Shown here: in pieces, positions 10,600 through 22,621 of the stretch
Numbering within the stretch: the first letter of the stretch is position 1
Layout: every line of letters starts with the position of its first letter
Assembly: GCA_036172665.1 (NCBI GenBank)
Contig: CM069872.1
Location: forward strand, 54,298,101 to 54,362,100
DNA from: Prosopocoilus inquinatus
Taxonomy: Eukaryota > Arthropoda > Insecta > Coleoptera > Lucanidae
DNA: 64,000 nucleotides
Direction of reading: 5' to 3'
The notes under the pieces: generated by a model
What the model was told of the DNA's origin: nothing
What the model saw: the letters and a program-made list of their open reading frames with translations, nothing else
Databases searched by the model: none
Made by a program: the position numbers and the translations under genes

Positions 10600-12720
10600 C
10601 ATACATTTTTCTCTTTGTTTTTGTTTTGCATCTTATTCACGGTTCGTTTGTTTTATTTTGATTTTATTTTTGTTTGTTTTTTCTTTCCTAAAAGTGTATT
10701 TTTTTGTTTATCCATTCTAGTTTTCTTCTTCTGTTTTTTTTTGTTTTTTTTTTATTTCTTAATTATCGAATTGGTTTTGTCGACTCCTTTTTACAGTTCT
10801 CTTTTGTTTCTCCCACGAGTTTGTTTTTAAAACTTCGTCGATTTTCATTTTCTTTTGTCCATCCTAGTATCGTGGCAACTTTTATAAATTTATTTTATGC
10901 TTTCGTATCTTTTTTATCAAACCGATTTTTCACATTTAATTTTCTACTAATTTTTTTTTTTCGTCTGGAGATTAATTTGTTTTTTGTTCATCTTAGTCCT
11001 CAACCTTCTTTTTTTTTCTGTTCTTGGTACCTTTTGTTTTTTACTAGTTTTTTTCTCCGTTTGGAGATTCATTTGTTTCTTGTCCATTTTAGTCGTCAAT
11101 CTTATTTTGTTTTTTTTTTTTTCGTTTTTTGTATTTTCGTATCATGTATTTCTTTTTGCTTTTCTCATCGGATTGATTTTTCGCACTTTATTGACGCTTT
11201 TTGCAGTTTTCATTTTTTGTTTGTTTCGTTTTCTACTAGTTTTTCTTTCTTCATATTTCGTCTGGAGATTCATTTGTTTTTTGTTGTTCGTCTTAGTCCT
11301 CAACCATCTATTGTTTTTTCTTCCTGTTCTTGATGTCTTCTATTTTCCACTAGTTTTCTTTTTTTCGTCTGGAAACTTATTTGTTTCTTGTTCATTTTAA
11401 TCGTCAACTTTTTTGTTTTTCTCGTACTTTTTACGCTTTTTATTTTATTTTATCGAATTAATTTTTCGCGATTTATTGACACTTTTTGTAGTTTTCATTT
11501 TTTTCTTTGTTATTCCTTCATTTTGTTTTCTACTAGTTTAATTTTTTGATATTTCGTCTAGAGGTTCATTTGTTTTTTTATTCATCTTAGTCCTCAACCT
11601 TCGTTTATTTTTTTTCTGTTCTTGGTATCTTTTGTTTTTTTTACTGTTTTGTTTTTCATTTGGAGATTCATTTGCTTTTGATCCATTTTAGTCGTCAACT
11701 TTTAGTTTTCTTTTTTTTGAAATTTCGTCTGGAAATTCATTTGTTTTTTATTGTTCCTCTTAGTCCTCGACCTTCTTTTGTTTTTGTTTTTTCGCGTTCT
11801 TGATATCTTCTGTTCTTTTTTATTTTTCGTCTCTGGAGATTCATTTGTTTCTTGCACATTTTAGTTATTATTTTTTACTCATTTTGTTATTTTCGTCGCT
11901 TACGCTTTCGTACTGCCTATGTATTTCTTTTTTATTTTTATTTTTCGTCGAATTGATTTTATTACGCACTTTATTGACGCATTTTGTAGTTTTTATTTTT
12001 TTTGTTTGTTATTCATTTATTTTGTTTTCTACCAGTTTTTTGTTTTTTGTTGTATGTACTTCTTAGTCTTCAACCCTCTTTTGTTTTGTTTCTTCATGTT
12101 CTTGATATCTTCTGTTTCCCACTAGTTTTTTTTTTCGTCTGGAGATTCATTTGTTTTTTGTCCATTTTAGTCGTCAACCTTATTTGGTTTTTCTCGTTCT
12201 TCACGCTTTCGTACTATGTATTTGTCTTTTGTTTTTCTTATCGAATTGATTTGATTACTACACACTTTATTGACGCTTTTTGCAGTTTTTATTTTTCTGT
12301 TTGTTATTCGTTTGTTCCGGGTCCATCTCAGTTGTGATCTTCTTTTGTTTTGTGCACCGTATTTTTTCGTTCGTTTGTTCTTTTCCAACGTATTATTGTT
12401 TTTTACAGTTTGCTTCTTTAATTTTCCACGAATTTCTTTCTTTCTTGGTCCGGAAAATTGTTGTTGACCGTTCAGATGCTGATGCTGCCGATTTCCTTTT
12501 GTTTTTTTGTTTTTTTTTTTTTTGGCTTTACGCAGTGTTGCATTTTGTTGCTGCTGGTTTGGTAACTGTTGTTTCTCGTTTTCTTTGCAGGTTTCATTTG
12601 TTTTTTTTTTTTTTTAATTTGTTTTGATTTTTCATATCCAATCGGCGATCTTTTTGCTTTTGTTTTTTTTTATCTATCTATAATCTTTCTATTTTTTCTA
12701 CTTGAAATTTCGTTTGTTTC
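10600..12720. repeat. T-rich strand-asymmetric satellite with a roughly 295-bp higher-order period
   Basis: The plus strand is overwhelmingly T with TTTTGTTT runs. The landmark CTGGAGATTCATTTG and variants occur near 10969, 11061, 11263, 11358, 11557, 11658, 11729, 11833 and 12138. Spacings alternate near 95 and 200, giving a unit near 295 bases. A second landmark, TTTATTGACGCTTTTTG, recurs once per unit. ORFs of up to 209 codons encode only Phe/Leu/Ser-rich low-complexity peptides and are not genes. Confidence 0.8.
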
Positions 12721-12806
12721 TTACTGCTACAGTTGTAATTAAAAAGAAACGACACTTTTAATGTCAAGCAGTTTTTGAATCACGTGATGGATTTATACAA
12801 ATTACA

Positions 12807-12986
12807 GCCGAAAGTAAAAAATAGGAGACAATTACAGTTTCCTGTAATCATTGTTAATTTCATATTTGATTTGACAGGCTCGGAACTTTTGTAAAATTCG
12901 CGAAGTCATATTTAAGCAGTGCTACTTTGACGAAAGAAAAATTACAGGAAACTGTAATTGTCTTCTATTTTTTTCCTTCTGAGCCA
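12807..12986. mobile_element. Foldback MITE-like element, TTACAG family, complete copy
   Basis: The left arm runs from GCCGAAAGTAAAAAATAG through TTACAGTTTCCTGTAA (12832-12847). The right arm is its inverse, through TTACAGGAAACTGTAA (12942-12957) to TTCTGAGCC. Arms are about 45 bases and the element about 180, with no ORF. Related single arms and other complete copies occur across the window. Confidence 0.7.
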
Positions 12987-13159
12987 GGTTATATGATAAC
13001 ATGTTAATTTGGCCCTTTTTTGGGCTATATTTTATCAACAACTTGGATATATTGCTTGCCGAAAATCAGACAACCGTGACAGTTTTGAAATTCGATAAAC
13101 AAAATCTACAAACAAAGTCTTACTTAAACAGTGCCATTTAAAAAAAAAAGGAAAAAATA

Positions 13160-13175
13160 TTACAGGAAACTGTAA
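13160..13175. mobile_element. Single-arm remnant of the TTACAG foldback family
   Basis: Exact TTACAGGAAACTGTAA followed by a CATCTACAATTTTTC-type tail ending in GCTTTCG, matching the right arm of the complete elements. The segment before it (AACAGTGCCATT) is also shared. Confidence 0.6.
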
Positions 13176-13557
13176 TCATCTACAATTTTTCTTTTGCTTT
13201 CGATTCAAATTTCGATCGCGCTTACATAAACGACGATGGTCCAAAGTTTCTCATCAAAATGTTTTTAATAGATAAGTGCGTCAATGTACGCGGTGCTAAT
13301 TAGAAATTAATTAAAATCAGATCGCCAATCAAGTTTACTTTTGAATATTAATTTCTTGTACCTGGGTGTTAAACTAACAGAATGCATCTCATTAATCAAA
13401 GCGATGTTGACTCTGGTCCCGGTCGCTAATTAAAATTTATTAATGAGTAATTTTTACGTCACCATAAACATCGTGTCGTCATCGCATTGGCCAAACATTT
13501 TCTGAATTCCAAGCCCGAATTGCGCATTTTTCGACGAATAAATAATTATACTTACCT

Positions 13558-13720
13558 GATTACGAGGAGCGCATTCTTTGAATAAATGACGATTTCCTGC
13601 TGGGCGGATGAATGTGAATGTGATGCACAAAGGTACTTCCTCCGACCGCTTCCGCGTTATTCCCGCGGCCCTGGTGGGTCGTCCCAGTCCCAGTCCGAAG
13701 TTCAGGAAGGCAACCTAAAT
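13558..13720 (-). other. Possible untranslated first exon of a leftward transcript
   Basis: A strong minus-strand donor, ATCAG|GTAAGTATAA, lies at 13557/13558. It ends a locally GC-richer stretch that has short ORFs but no coding frame reaching the donor, so a 5' UTR exon is plausible. The upstream limit is a guess. It could be an alternative promoter for the gene at 1.8-9.2 kb, or a chance donor. Confidence 0.2.
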
Positions 13721-14240
13721 AAACTTCGCAAGTTTCGGAATTTCATCGTAAACAGGCAATTCGTGCGACTCGTGATGATGGGTTGGTCCTGATTGTTTCA
13801 ATTCATTCAAACCTGTAAATTGCTTTTATTAATTGGTATGTAGATGTATATAGATACGTACAAGAATGCGATTGATACAACTCCACATTCTTTTCTTCAT
13901 TGTAACCTTTGAAAGGGTTGCATAAGTTTAATAACATGCATTTTGTTGCGTGTTCGGTTAAGAAAAAACGAAAATAAAACCTATTGTTCGCGCGTCCATT
14001 TTAAATTCTGGCCCCTTGAAATTTTAGCCGATAGGCAACACGTTCTACTTCCGTGCATTTATTTAACGAAACTAATACTGACTTGTTGGGTGGACATAAT
14101 TATTTATTGGTCCATTTTGTATTAATTAATTAGAGAAACGAAGGCAGCACCTCATAAAGATCGATAATCGGAACGGGCAGCTAAAAAAAGAGTATACAAT
14201 GTGATCAATAATAATTGTCCAAGTCGCTATTTTAATTTAT
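13721..14240. other. AT-rich spacer
   Basis: No gene seen. One GATAGGCAACAC arm at about 14030 belongs to the short hairpin family described at 15395 and 15776. Confidence 0.35.
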
Positions 14241-15175
14241 TTATGACAGGGAATACTTCCAGTGTTGTTTTCTTTATCACTTATTTCATATTTTTTTCCT
14301 CTCTTTCTTTGTTTTAAGGATTTATTGTTTTATATATTATTCACGGTTCGTTTGTTTTATTTTGTGCTTTTGTTTCCTGCCAGTTTTCGGCCGCCGCAGG
14401 ACCAAAGTTCTTACATTTTTCTTTGTTTCTGCTATCCATTCTGATTTTGTTTTCTTTTGGCAGTTTTCGCATTGTTCTTTTTAATCGAATTGGTTTTCGT
14501 ACTTTATTGACAACTTTTCACAGTTGTCTTTTGTTTCCTGCGAGTTTGTTTTTACTCGCAAAAACTTTCGTCGATTTTAATTTTTTTTTTGTCCAACCTA
14601 GTATCGCGGTAATTCCGTTTGTTTTTTTTTAATTCGCTTTATTTTATTTATTTCACATTTTGTTGAGTCATGTTTTTTTTCTACAGTCTTTCGTTTTTCT
14701 TTTTGGTATTTTCTCTTTTTAATTTTTTGTCCATAAATTCATTTATTTTTGTTCATTTTAGCCGTCAATCTGTTCCTGTTTTTATGCTTTCGTATTTCGT
14801 ATTTATTTTCTGTTTTTCTTATCAAGCTGATTTATTGACAATTATTTCTAGTTTTCATTTTTTCTATTTGTTATTCATTTGTTTCGCGTCCATCTCCGTT
14901 ATGATATTCTGTTGTTTTACTCGTGTTTGTATTTCGTCGTTCATTTCTTTTTTTACAGTTTGCTTTAATTTTCTACGAATTTCTCAAGTGATCCGAAAAA
15001 TTGTTGTTTTTCGTTCGGCTTGACGCTACCGATCTTCTTTTGTTTTTGTTCACTTCACATCCTGTATTTTGTTGGTGTTGTCGTCGTTCATTTCTCTTTT
15101 CTGTCTGATTTTTGCAGGTTTCACTTGTTTTTTATTATTTATTTAAATTTTTGCTATCTCAAATTTTTGTTATCT
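14241..15175. repeat. Diverged copy of the T-rich satellite
   Basis: It shares CACGGTTCGTTTGTTTTATT with about 10640, and also ACTTTATTGAC and a CATTTTAGYCGTCAA landmark with the 10.6-12.7 kb array, in the same orientation and order. Again T-rich on the plus strand with no plausible protein. Confidence 0.7.
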
Positions 15176-15246
15176 TAAATTGGTACAAAAGTTTTGTAAA
15201 TTCTGTTGAGTCGTATTTAAACAGTACCATTTTGGCGAAAATAAAA

Positions 15247-15262
15247 TTACAGGAAACTGTAA
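15247..15262. mobile_element. Single-arm remnant of the TTACAG foldback family
   Basis: Exact TTACAGGAAACTGTAA preceded by CAGTACCATTTTGGCGAAAA, the usual inner sequence of the right arm. Confidence 0.6.
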
Positions 15263-15394
15263 TTCTCTACTATTTTTTTTTTGCTTTCTAGCGTAACATG
15301 TTATATGTACGGGCTTTAGAAAAAATTGGCGAATGTTTGGCTACATTTTATCAACAATTTTGCAACATTGCCCCCAAAAAATTTGGCGACAAGG

Positions 15395-15442
15395 ATAGGC
15401 AACACATTTTACGTCCGACTTCTAGCATACGAGGATTGCCTA
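15395..15442. repeat. Short hairpin repeat, ATAGGCAA...TTGCCTAT
   Basis: Inverted 8-base ends enclose about 32 bases. Related units are at 15776-15822, 25892-25930 and 26225-26263, with single arms near 14030, 30103 and 30436. Their inner parts are loosely similar. Confidence 0.5.
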
Positions 15443-15775
15443 TATTTTTAAAATGGACAACCTGCATAAATTACTTTCTTAATTTTTTTTTTTAACATCC
15501 TAAAGAAGCCTACAGTGAAGCGCAGTTTAGAGTGTTCAATTAATTGTAATTGCAGATCCTGTGAGAAAACTTCCGTACCAGAAATGAGAAATGTCTTTGG
15601 AGATTCGACAGTAGGTAAATACGTGCATAATGGCTATTTTTTTTTTAAAGCTAGTCGTAAAGGTAACTGCATCAAAATTATATCGTTTTTAAATTTAAAT
15701 TACTTTAAAATATGTCTCCGATTACTATTTTGAGCCTTAACTTGGAACCTCTCGTCATTGATATTGTTTGGAAGA

Positions 15776-15822
15776 TAGGCAACACATTCTGCTTCCATGC
15801 TTTCAGCTCACTAGGTTGCCTA
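15776..15822. repeat. Short hairpin repeat, TAGGCAAC...GTTGCCTA
   Basis: Second member of the hairpin family, with perfect 8-base inverted ends and a 31-base interior. Its left half (GATAGGCAACACATTYT) is nearly identical to the copy at 15395. Confidence 0.5.
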
Positions 15823-16121
15823 CACTAAAATCTTGTTTTAATTAACGATTGTAATTAAATACACACTTTGTTGTGAAACTTGGGAGCCAGAAGCCACGAA
15901 TATTTTAATTTCTCTTAAAATAAAAAGGGAAAAATCAAAAAATTACATATTTAAAAAAAATATATTGTATTATTTTTAAGTAATCAAATTACATTAACAA
16001 CTTTGCTTATTGCTAATAGCACCGTAATTGTTAATAAAGTATGGCAATTTCACTTAACAATAATTTTTGAACAAAAACATTAAAGCACCAATAAAAATCA
16101 ACAAACAACGAGGACCATTCT

Positions 16122-17692
16122 TCATAATTTAGAGACTATCTCGAATTTAAACCCGTGTTTCTGCAACTTATCGATTAAAGAGGTTTTCGCAAAAGCCGCC
16201 CCCGGTGCATAAACACCTCCCCTGCAAAAAAAAAAAAACTAATTATGGGGGGCAGTCGTGTCTTGCATGCACTACTAACGTGTTAGGCATCTTCTCCGCC
16301 TCGGTAAGAATAGTTATGGCAGATAAAACTGCCGCAGTGCAGGTGGCTCCGTACGCAGGGTTCATCCCCGTAACCTTCCCGACAATTTTCTTCGTAGGGG
16401 GCACTTTAAATTCATGATGCGGATCCGGTGATTTTTCCTGCCACCCCTCACCGTTCAACACGATGCTGCACTGAGTTCTGCGCTGCTTTTCCTCCGGTGG
16501 ACCATCATGTGACATGAGTCCTTTGGTGAAGAACCTCGGATACTACCATGAAGAAAAAATCAACTCGCACATCTTATCTGAATCATTTCTTAGAACCTTA
16601 CGTTAAGCAGCAGCTTCTTTGTAAACTCGTATTTACAGAACAAGGACATCACGTTCCCCAAAGCGACGAAGAACAAAGTGTTGTAGAAAGAGTCGATTCC
16701 GAAATACGACTGCACTTGGACGGGCCTTTGAGCTTCGCTCTCGTAAAAATAGCGTTGCGAACGCAATATAACAGATCGGTCCGCCCCCACGAAAGGCATC
16801 GTCCACTTATTTATGATTTCACTCTTGTGTACTTTGCCTCTGGAAATTAAGAGAAAAAAAAAAAAACTGATGATTTTTAGTATTAACTAACCTGGAGGCT
16901 AATTTCGGTTTTAAATTCGGCAGCCTCTTTGGAAACAGCTTTTTCCTAATTCCGCCGAGCTCGTGTGAATTTGCCAAGCCGTGAACCGCGGATTCCCAGG
17001 TGGTGTAATTGAATCCGGCCCCGGGCATGGGCCCGCCTATCGTGTTAACATCCATGTACGTCTCCACAGAATTTAAAGTCCCTGAAGAATTCTTTTATTC
17101 TTTAATGAGCCACCGGTGTATTAACTGAGCGTCGCTACCTACCATCGAATTGTTTTTGTAAGAAAACAACCCCCAGATCGGCCGGAATGCTGTCGAACCC
17201 GCACGAGCTCAAAATGTATATATTTTTATCCACCGCGGCTTTGTGATATTTCAGCTGCACGAGCTCCATGAACTGGGGTTCCCCGGTTATGTCGATGTAG
17301 TGAGTACCCGTGGCAACGCAAGCTTTCACTACCGGCTCTCCGTAAAACCTGTAGGGCCCGGTTACGTTGATGATTACGTTGGCTTGCGCTGTCATGTCAC
17401 GCAGGGATTTCTCATCGCTCGTGTCGGCGGTTATCACCGGCACCTTGTCGTAGTTCTCTCCTGAAACTCGGGAGTTTGACTGTATTTGAACGTCGTGGAG
17501 TTTAAATTAAAGCTCACCGGACTTCTGGCTTACTTCGGCGAGCACGTCCTTCAGTTTCGCCTGGGATCTTCCAGCTACGCCCCATGTTAAGCTCGGCTGC
17601 TCGAGTTTGATCAACCTGCTCAGCTCTGGAATGGTACGTTTGCCTGTAAATCCGGTCGCCCCAAAGAGGACGATGCTAATACGATGCGACAT
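16122..17692 (-). CDS. SCCPDH: Saccharopine dehydrogenase-like oxidoreductase, array copy 1
   Basis: Six coding exons, in transcript order 17692-17518, 17460-17143, 17081-16892, 16839-16602, 16542-16280 and 16221-16122, all with GT-AG introns, sum to 1284 bases (427 aa; human SCCPDH is about 429). Residues 5-20 form a Rossmann-type nucleotide-binding start with GATGFTGK. Exon 2 has NVTGPYRFYGEPVVKAC and CGFDSIPADLG. Exon 4 ends in a hydrophobic segment of about 20 residues, the only membrane-like stretch. The C-terminus carries GGVYAPGAAF. The family is related by fold to saccharopine dehydrogenase, but its reaction is unproven; relatives are reported on lipid droplets. I took the start at 17692, since all paralogues begin there; an in-frame ATG lies 24 bases upstream. 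It is the most diverged in intron sequence, and its first four introns are tiny. Confidence 0.9.
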
Positions 17693-17716
17693 TCTCAAAT
17701 TTTCTTTCAGGGACAA

Positions 17717-18470
17717 GTTTAACTTTGCCTTATCATTATCACAGGCTGGCTGACTTGCATTAACGCGGCGTTAACCTTGAACCCATGCTAACCAAATTAT
17801 GTAAACAGCGTTTTTAACGATGTAATCAGTCAGGACTTTCTTAATTAAAAGGATTTTTAACATATTTAAATGCATTCGAAAGCGAATGCGCTAATTTCGA
17901 CAAAATTTCAGCAAGCAACTGCAACACCTAACCTCAAAATGATGCAGTACGAAATAGGGGCATTGGGGCTTTCTTAAAACAAGTAATTTTGCAAAATTGG
18001 CTTTATTTAAATTGTTTTCAATAAATTTCTTTGAAATTTGTTGCAATAATTAAGTGCAAAGCTTAAAGGAATTCCATAAATTAATTAAAATTTCATTTTG
18101 TATTGTGACGTATAGATGGCAGCACTGGAAAATTTGATTGAATTTGGCGGGAAGTTCAATTTAAATGAAAATTCAAGGTTTGTGCGCAACAGAAGCTGCA
18201 ATTCGAAAGAAATCAAGGACGATTTTAAAAATGAATAATCCTGATGACCTATCGAGTAATTTAAGAGCATTTCTTTGCCTGTATTTCAGTTTTAAGGGGC
18301 CTCAAGAGCACATAACAAAGACTTGAGGAGTTTTTTACTTGGCAATAAAATCACCCCAAAGACTTAAGGAGTTCTCTACTGGGCAATAAAATCACCCATT
18401 GCGATTAATGGCGTCTTCTACTCACCTAACACTATTCCCCTAGTTATTATTACAAAGTATCTCATCACAA
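17717..18470. other. Spacer between array copies 1 and 2
   Basis: AT-rich, with no coding sequence recognised. It contains the upstream region of copy 1; no TATA box stands out. Confidence 0.4.
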
Positions 18471-18472
18471 AG

Positions 18473-18712
18473 GTGGCCAAAGTTTCTAACGGAACATTTT
18501 ACGAACAGATAAAACAGCGACATCCTACGATCGCTTTTTGGAACATCTTGCCTTCAGTATATTCATCGGGAACACCTCGAGGGTCAAATTTAGGACCTTC
18601 ACTTTTCAACGAACCGTCATTGCAATCATCTTTTCATCGCAGCAATAACTCTAACTTAATTCCTCAATCTCAAGCTAGCTTAGCCAGCAAATTCTGTATT
18701 GAATTGTAAAAG
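18473..18712 (+). pseudogene. Non-LTR retrotransposon reverse transcriptase remnant
   Basis: The plus-strand frame contains SSGTPRGSNLGPSLFN, close to the SGxPQGSxLGPLLF motif of jockey-type LINE reverse transcriptases. It degrades directly after this: the catalytic FADD block is absent and no ORF2 context remains. A related scrap lies downstream of array copy 3 at about 22850, so the insertion probably predates the duplication. The bases just before the motif (GCGACATCCTACGATYGCTT) recur near 50548. Confidence 0.65.
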
Positions 18713-18914
18713 CTATCGAAGAAAATATTGAAATGAAGCAATCGTATAACAAATTTTCACCATTTATTTCAAAATATGTCAAAATTAAACTCTGCAACGT
18801 CTACACAAATTGAGTACCTCAAAAACTAATTACGCAAACAATTACAAATGTATTTAATTAAAAAAAAATAACTTAATGCAAGAAATACTGTTTGATAATG
18901 TTTGAATGCGATAC

Positions 18915-21171
18915 TTACTTGACGATTTCAAATTTGACTCCGTGCTTGCACAATTTCTCGATTATGGAAGTTCGTGCGAACGCAGCGCCCGGTGAAAGCA
19001 CCCCTCCACTGAAGACAATTAAAATCACTTTCTCCCAACAAAAAAAAAACAGCTTCGCTTACCTTCCCGGCATTTTTGATTTTTCCTGGAGTATAGTAAT
19101 CGCACTCAAACCCACCGTGATGCTACTAAAACCATAACCCGGATTTGTTCCGGACACCCTCGCCACCACAGTTTTATCCGGGGGTGCCGCATACTCATCG
19201 TTGGGGTCACTCAATTTCTCCGCCCAGCCACTCCCGACTAAGGTCATTCGGAACTTGGTTTGTTCCTGCTTCTCTTCGTTGGGACCTTCGCGTGAAAAGA
19301 AACCACCCGAGAAGAACTTGGGGTACTACAAAAGTAAACTGAACGGGGGAAGCACGTGGCAACCGAAAGGCGAGAGCGTACCATGAGGAGTAAGTTGCGG
19401 GTGAACTCGAACTGGACAAACAAGAGGAACACAATTGCGAACCTGACGAGCTGCAACATGGCACAAAACGAGTTGATGCAGCCGTAGATTTTAATGGGGG
19501 CAGGTCTTTGCTTATCGTGATCATAAAAAAATTTCTGCGTACGCATCACGACGAACTCGTCAGCGCAGAGCAGAGGAAAGGCCCATTTATTCACCACCTC
19601 GCTTTTATGTAGTACCCCCCTGCAAATCACCCCTATTACAGGCTGTAAGTTACATAGTTCTTTTTTACCTTTCAGGTAACTTTGGCTTCAAATCAGGTAG
19701 GCCTTCGCGATATAGTTTCGGATACGTTTGGTACACTTGTTTTAAATGAGGGGTGGTGTGCACCATGGAATCCCAAGTTGCATAGTTTCCGGTCGCTCCT
19801 GGACCGCTTCCGGGCATAAGCTCACCATAAGCCTCCACGGTATTCAGAATGCCTGCAATTTCTTCATGTGTTTAAGGGTCCAGTCTTTTCGCCTCCTTGT
19901 AAATTTATCTGTCACCAAGTGACCAAGTTGTATCAGCAATGCTCTGTTACAATAAGCGAGATATATTCACAAGAAGGTGAAAAGACTGACCAAGGCTTAT
20001 TCACAATCATGGTGATTACTTACTTACCTTTGAAATTGTTTTGTAGGAATACAACCCCTAAGTCGGATGGAATGCAATCCACTCCACACGCGCTTATTAT
20101 AAATATTCCTTTCTCTGCTGCTTTCTCCTTGTATTTCTGATGTATCGATTCTATGTATTGTGGCTCGGCACTTACGTCTACGTAACTCGTTGATGTTTCA
20201 ACGCAAGCCTTAACGACAGGTTCCCCGTACAGACTGAAGGGCCCCACGGTGTTGATGATAACCCGGGCCTGTCGGGTCATCTTACTCAAGGAAGATTCAT
20301 CACTTACATCGGCAGTTATTATCGGTACTGAACTGAAATCATGACCTAAACCATAAAAGTTAATTAGGTAATCAATGCAATAATGAATTTATTAATTAGT
20401 TTTTATAAAATCAATGAGATGGTGGAGGCCAGCGATTAATTCCTCTCAGATTATTAAATTGTAATCATTAATTTGTATCTATTATTAAAAAAAATGTATA
20501 TATAGGAGTTTATCAGTGTTATTTATTTGCTTTTGTAAGTAATCAGTAATCTGTAGGTCGATTTAAATTAAAAATAAAAATAATTTGTAGGCCCCATTCG
20601 AGGAATCGAGTGAGTGACATCTATCGGAAGCTTTGTAAAGGGAAGAGAAACATCGGAATGCATTGAAATGATATTTGGATAACTTATAAAGGTATTCTTC
20701 CCATATTATATCCAATCCACTTTTGCCATAAAGTACATACAATAATAAAACTAAGAAAAACATTGCTGGATCGAACAGAGCAGGTTATCTTGTGCGACAT
20801 TAATTACAGGTATCTAGATTCCGCAAATGAAAAGCGCCATCTGTTGGTTGCTAATTTTTGGGTATTCACTTTACATGATTATTTCTATTTTTAACGCGAT
20901 TTGACCTTGAATTCCTTTATTTTTATCGTTCGTTCATTAAGCGAAACGCTCTTTTAATAAATTAAAATTAAAAAATAACTATTGGATGTGACTTACCGGA
21001 TTTCTTGCCGGCTTCTCGGAGCGCGTCTTTAAGCTTTCCCTCCGACCTTCCGGCGACAGCCCAAGTCAGGGAAGGGCCTTCCGCTTTGATCAGTTTATTT
21101 AGTTCCAAAATAACACGCTTCCCGGTGAATCCGGTTGCCCCAAAAATCACGATGCTGAAACGAATCGACAT
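18915..21171 (-). CDS. SCCPDH: Saccharopine dehydrogenase-like oxidoreductase, array copy 2
   Basis: Exons 21171-20997, 20345-20028, 19852-19669, 19619-19382, 19325-19063 and 19008-18915 sum to 1272 bases (423 aa). All junctions are GT-AG with the same phases as copy 1. It starts MSIRFSIVIFGATGFTGK; exon 2 has NTVGPFSLYGEPVVKAC and CGVDCIPSDLG; exon 4 carries a hydrophobic stretch (LVRFAIVFLLFVQF); the tail has GGVLSPGAAFARTS. A possible polyadenylation signal (AATAAA, 18778-18773) follows the stop by about 140 bases. The gene body is almost identical to copy 3. Intron 2 is 175 bases against 49 in copy 3 and holds an extra inverted repeat with CAGTCTTTTC arms. Likely lipid-droplet or ER-associated; the substrate is unknown. 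Confidence 0.92.
19868..20000. mobile_element. Foldback insertion in intron 2 of array copy 2
   Basis: Inverted arms GTCCAGTCTTTTCGCCTCCT and ACAAGAAGGTGAAAAGACTG (then ACC) flank about 75 bases. The intron of the sister copy 3 is about 126 bases shorter and lacks it, consistent with an insertion after duplication or a loss in copy 3. Confidence 0.5.
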
Positions 21172-21540
21172 TTTTCTTTTTATCTTTGCTCGCTCGCTTT
21201 GTCAGACCAAAATATCGTGACGATCTTTACTCCACGTGAGGCCGAAACATTGAGCAAGATTGAATCAGAATGAAACAACGCGGTCATAAACCTGTACCCA
21301 CTTTAGTTAAGTAGATGAGTTGCTGTTTGCTACCAAGGCCGAATTTTTAATAATTAAAATAAGTAGCAATGCGTTATTTTACGCTAGTCTTTTTTTAACT
21401 TACCTCAGGTCCCACTTGAGGTTTCTTGGTAAGGGTCTAACTATTTATGTTATTTCATATTTCACACATAATTGTGTAAACATTGATTTCAAATTATTCT
21501 TATTGCGGTCGATAGTCGAAAGCAAAAAGATAGTAGACGA

Positions 21541-21556
21541 TTACAGTTTCCTGTAA
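21541..21556. mobile_element. Single-arm remnant of the TTACAG foldback family
   Basis: Exact TTACAGTTTCCTGTAA within the usual arm (GTCGAAAGCAAAAAGATAGT before, then TTTTTCTTTTTCC after). No matching inverse arm is visible nearby. Confidence 0.6.
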
Positions 21557-21869
21557 TTTTTCTTTTTCCTAAACGGTTTAAAATTTAAATGCGACTTCAT
21601 AATTTCTATTTACATATAAATCGTTCACGACCTTTTGGCACTCTAGCTCTAGATACATTCAATACTCTGTTTTTATTTTTTTTACTTCGGAGGGGTACTT
21701 TCAAGTTTTGGCGCTAAAAACGAGCTTTGTCATTGGTCAAACGAACTTTATCATTGGTCAATTCCGGCCAGCTACCAATGACCAAAAAAACCACGACATA
21801 CTGTTTTATTTTTTTTTATTTTGCAGGAGTACTTTGAAATTTTGGCGCGAAAAATAACCTTTGTCATTA

Positions 21870-22004
21870 GGCGCGTTCAGAGACGCTCAGCGGCTGACTT
21901 GCCTGTTCAGCAATCGTTTATGATTGGCTCACATTAAGGTAATAGCCAATCACAAACGACTTCTGAGGAAGCGACTCAGTCGCTGAGCGTCCGCTGAACG
22001 CGCC
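21870..22004. mobile_element. 135-bp palindromic MITE nested in the composite
   Basis: The ends are GGCGCGTTCAG with a nearby CGCTCAGCGGCTGA, and the inverse GTCGCTGAGCG, then CTGAACGCGCC. Further in, AATCGTTTATGATTGGCT and AGCCAATCACAAACGA are also inverted, so most of the element can fold. Confidence 0.7.
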
Positions 22005-22038
22005 CATTGGTAGCTGGCCGGAATTGACCAATGATATA

Positions 22039-22621
22039 AGGTGTATTCGTTTTAGAAATGCTGGGTTTGCCACAATAGCGTCATCGTCAAGTAGCCGATG
22101 CCCATCTAGGTCAAGTTATGGTTGCATCAGAAATTGATCTAAAACGAATAGTTTGTGATGGGCAAATTGGTACCTAGAGAAAAGAAAAATGGTAAATCAA
22201 CATAATTTTCGTTTGGATATGTTCAATGCATTCATTTATTTAAAAGAAAACCCATTATGTATTCTATTCAAGTAAAAAAATTTTTGAATCAACAAGAAAC
22301 TGCTTGAATTAATGTAAAGTGTGCATCATTCAAATAAATAAATGCAACGACTGTATTCAAACAAAGATTTTTCTGTGTGATGAACACCGACCTTACTGAA
22401 AAATAATTAAATTAAGGTTAAGTAAACAATACTTTGGTGTTGACGCAACTAAACCCTACTCTGGAGTAGGTGCACATTGCGTCAACACCAGCACTGCCGC
22501 AGTGGCAACTAAAACGAATATGCCAATGTCAAATACCGTATGCCGAAAATCTAAAACGAATACACATTTCGTTGACGCAGGTGACTTGCGGCAACCTAAG
22601 TCATCTAAAACGAATATACCT
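22039..22621. mobile_element. 583-bp element with AGGTRTATTCGTTTTAGA ends
   Basis: Terminal inverted repeats AGGTGTATTCGTTTTAGA and TCTAAAACGAATATACCT. TAAAACGAATA-type motifs recur inside at about 22140, 22510 and 22555, and once more at 49375. It also carries an internal inverted pair of GGTGTTGACGCAA / TTGCGTCAACACC. There is no transposase ORF, so it is non-autonomous. Confidence 0.65.

Noticed and set aside
10704..11400. Overlapping plus-strand ORFs of 209 and 138 codons
   Set aside because: They translate the T-rich satellite; peptides are Phe/Leu/Ser low-complexity, and the underlying DNA repeats at about 295 bases.
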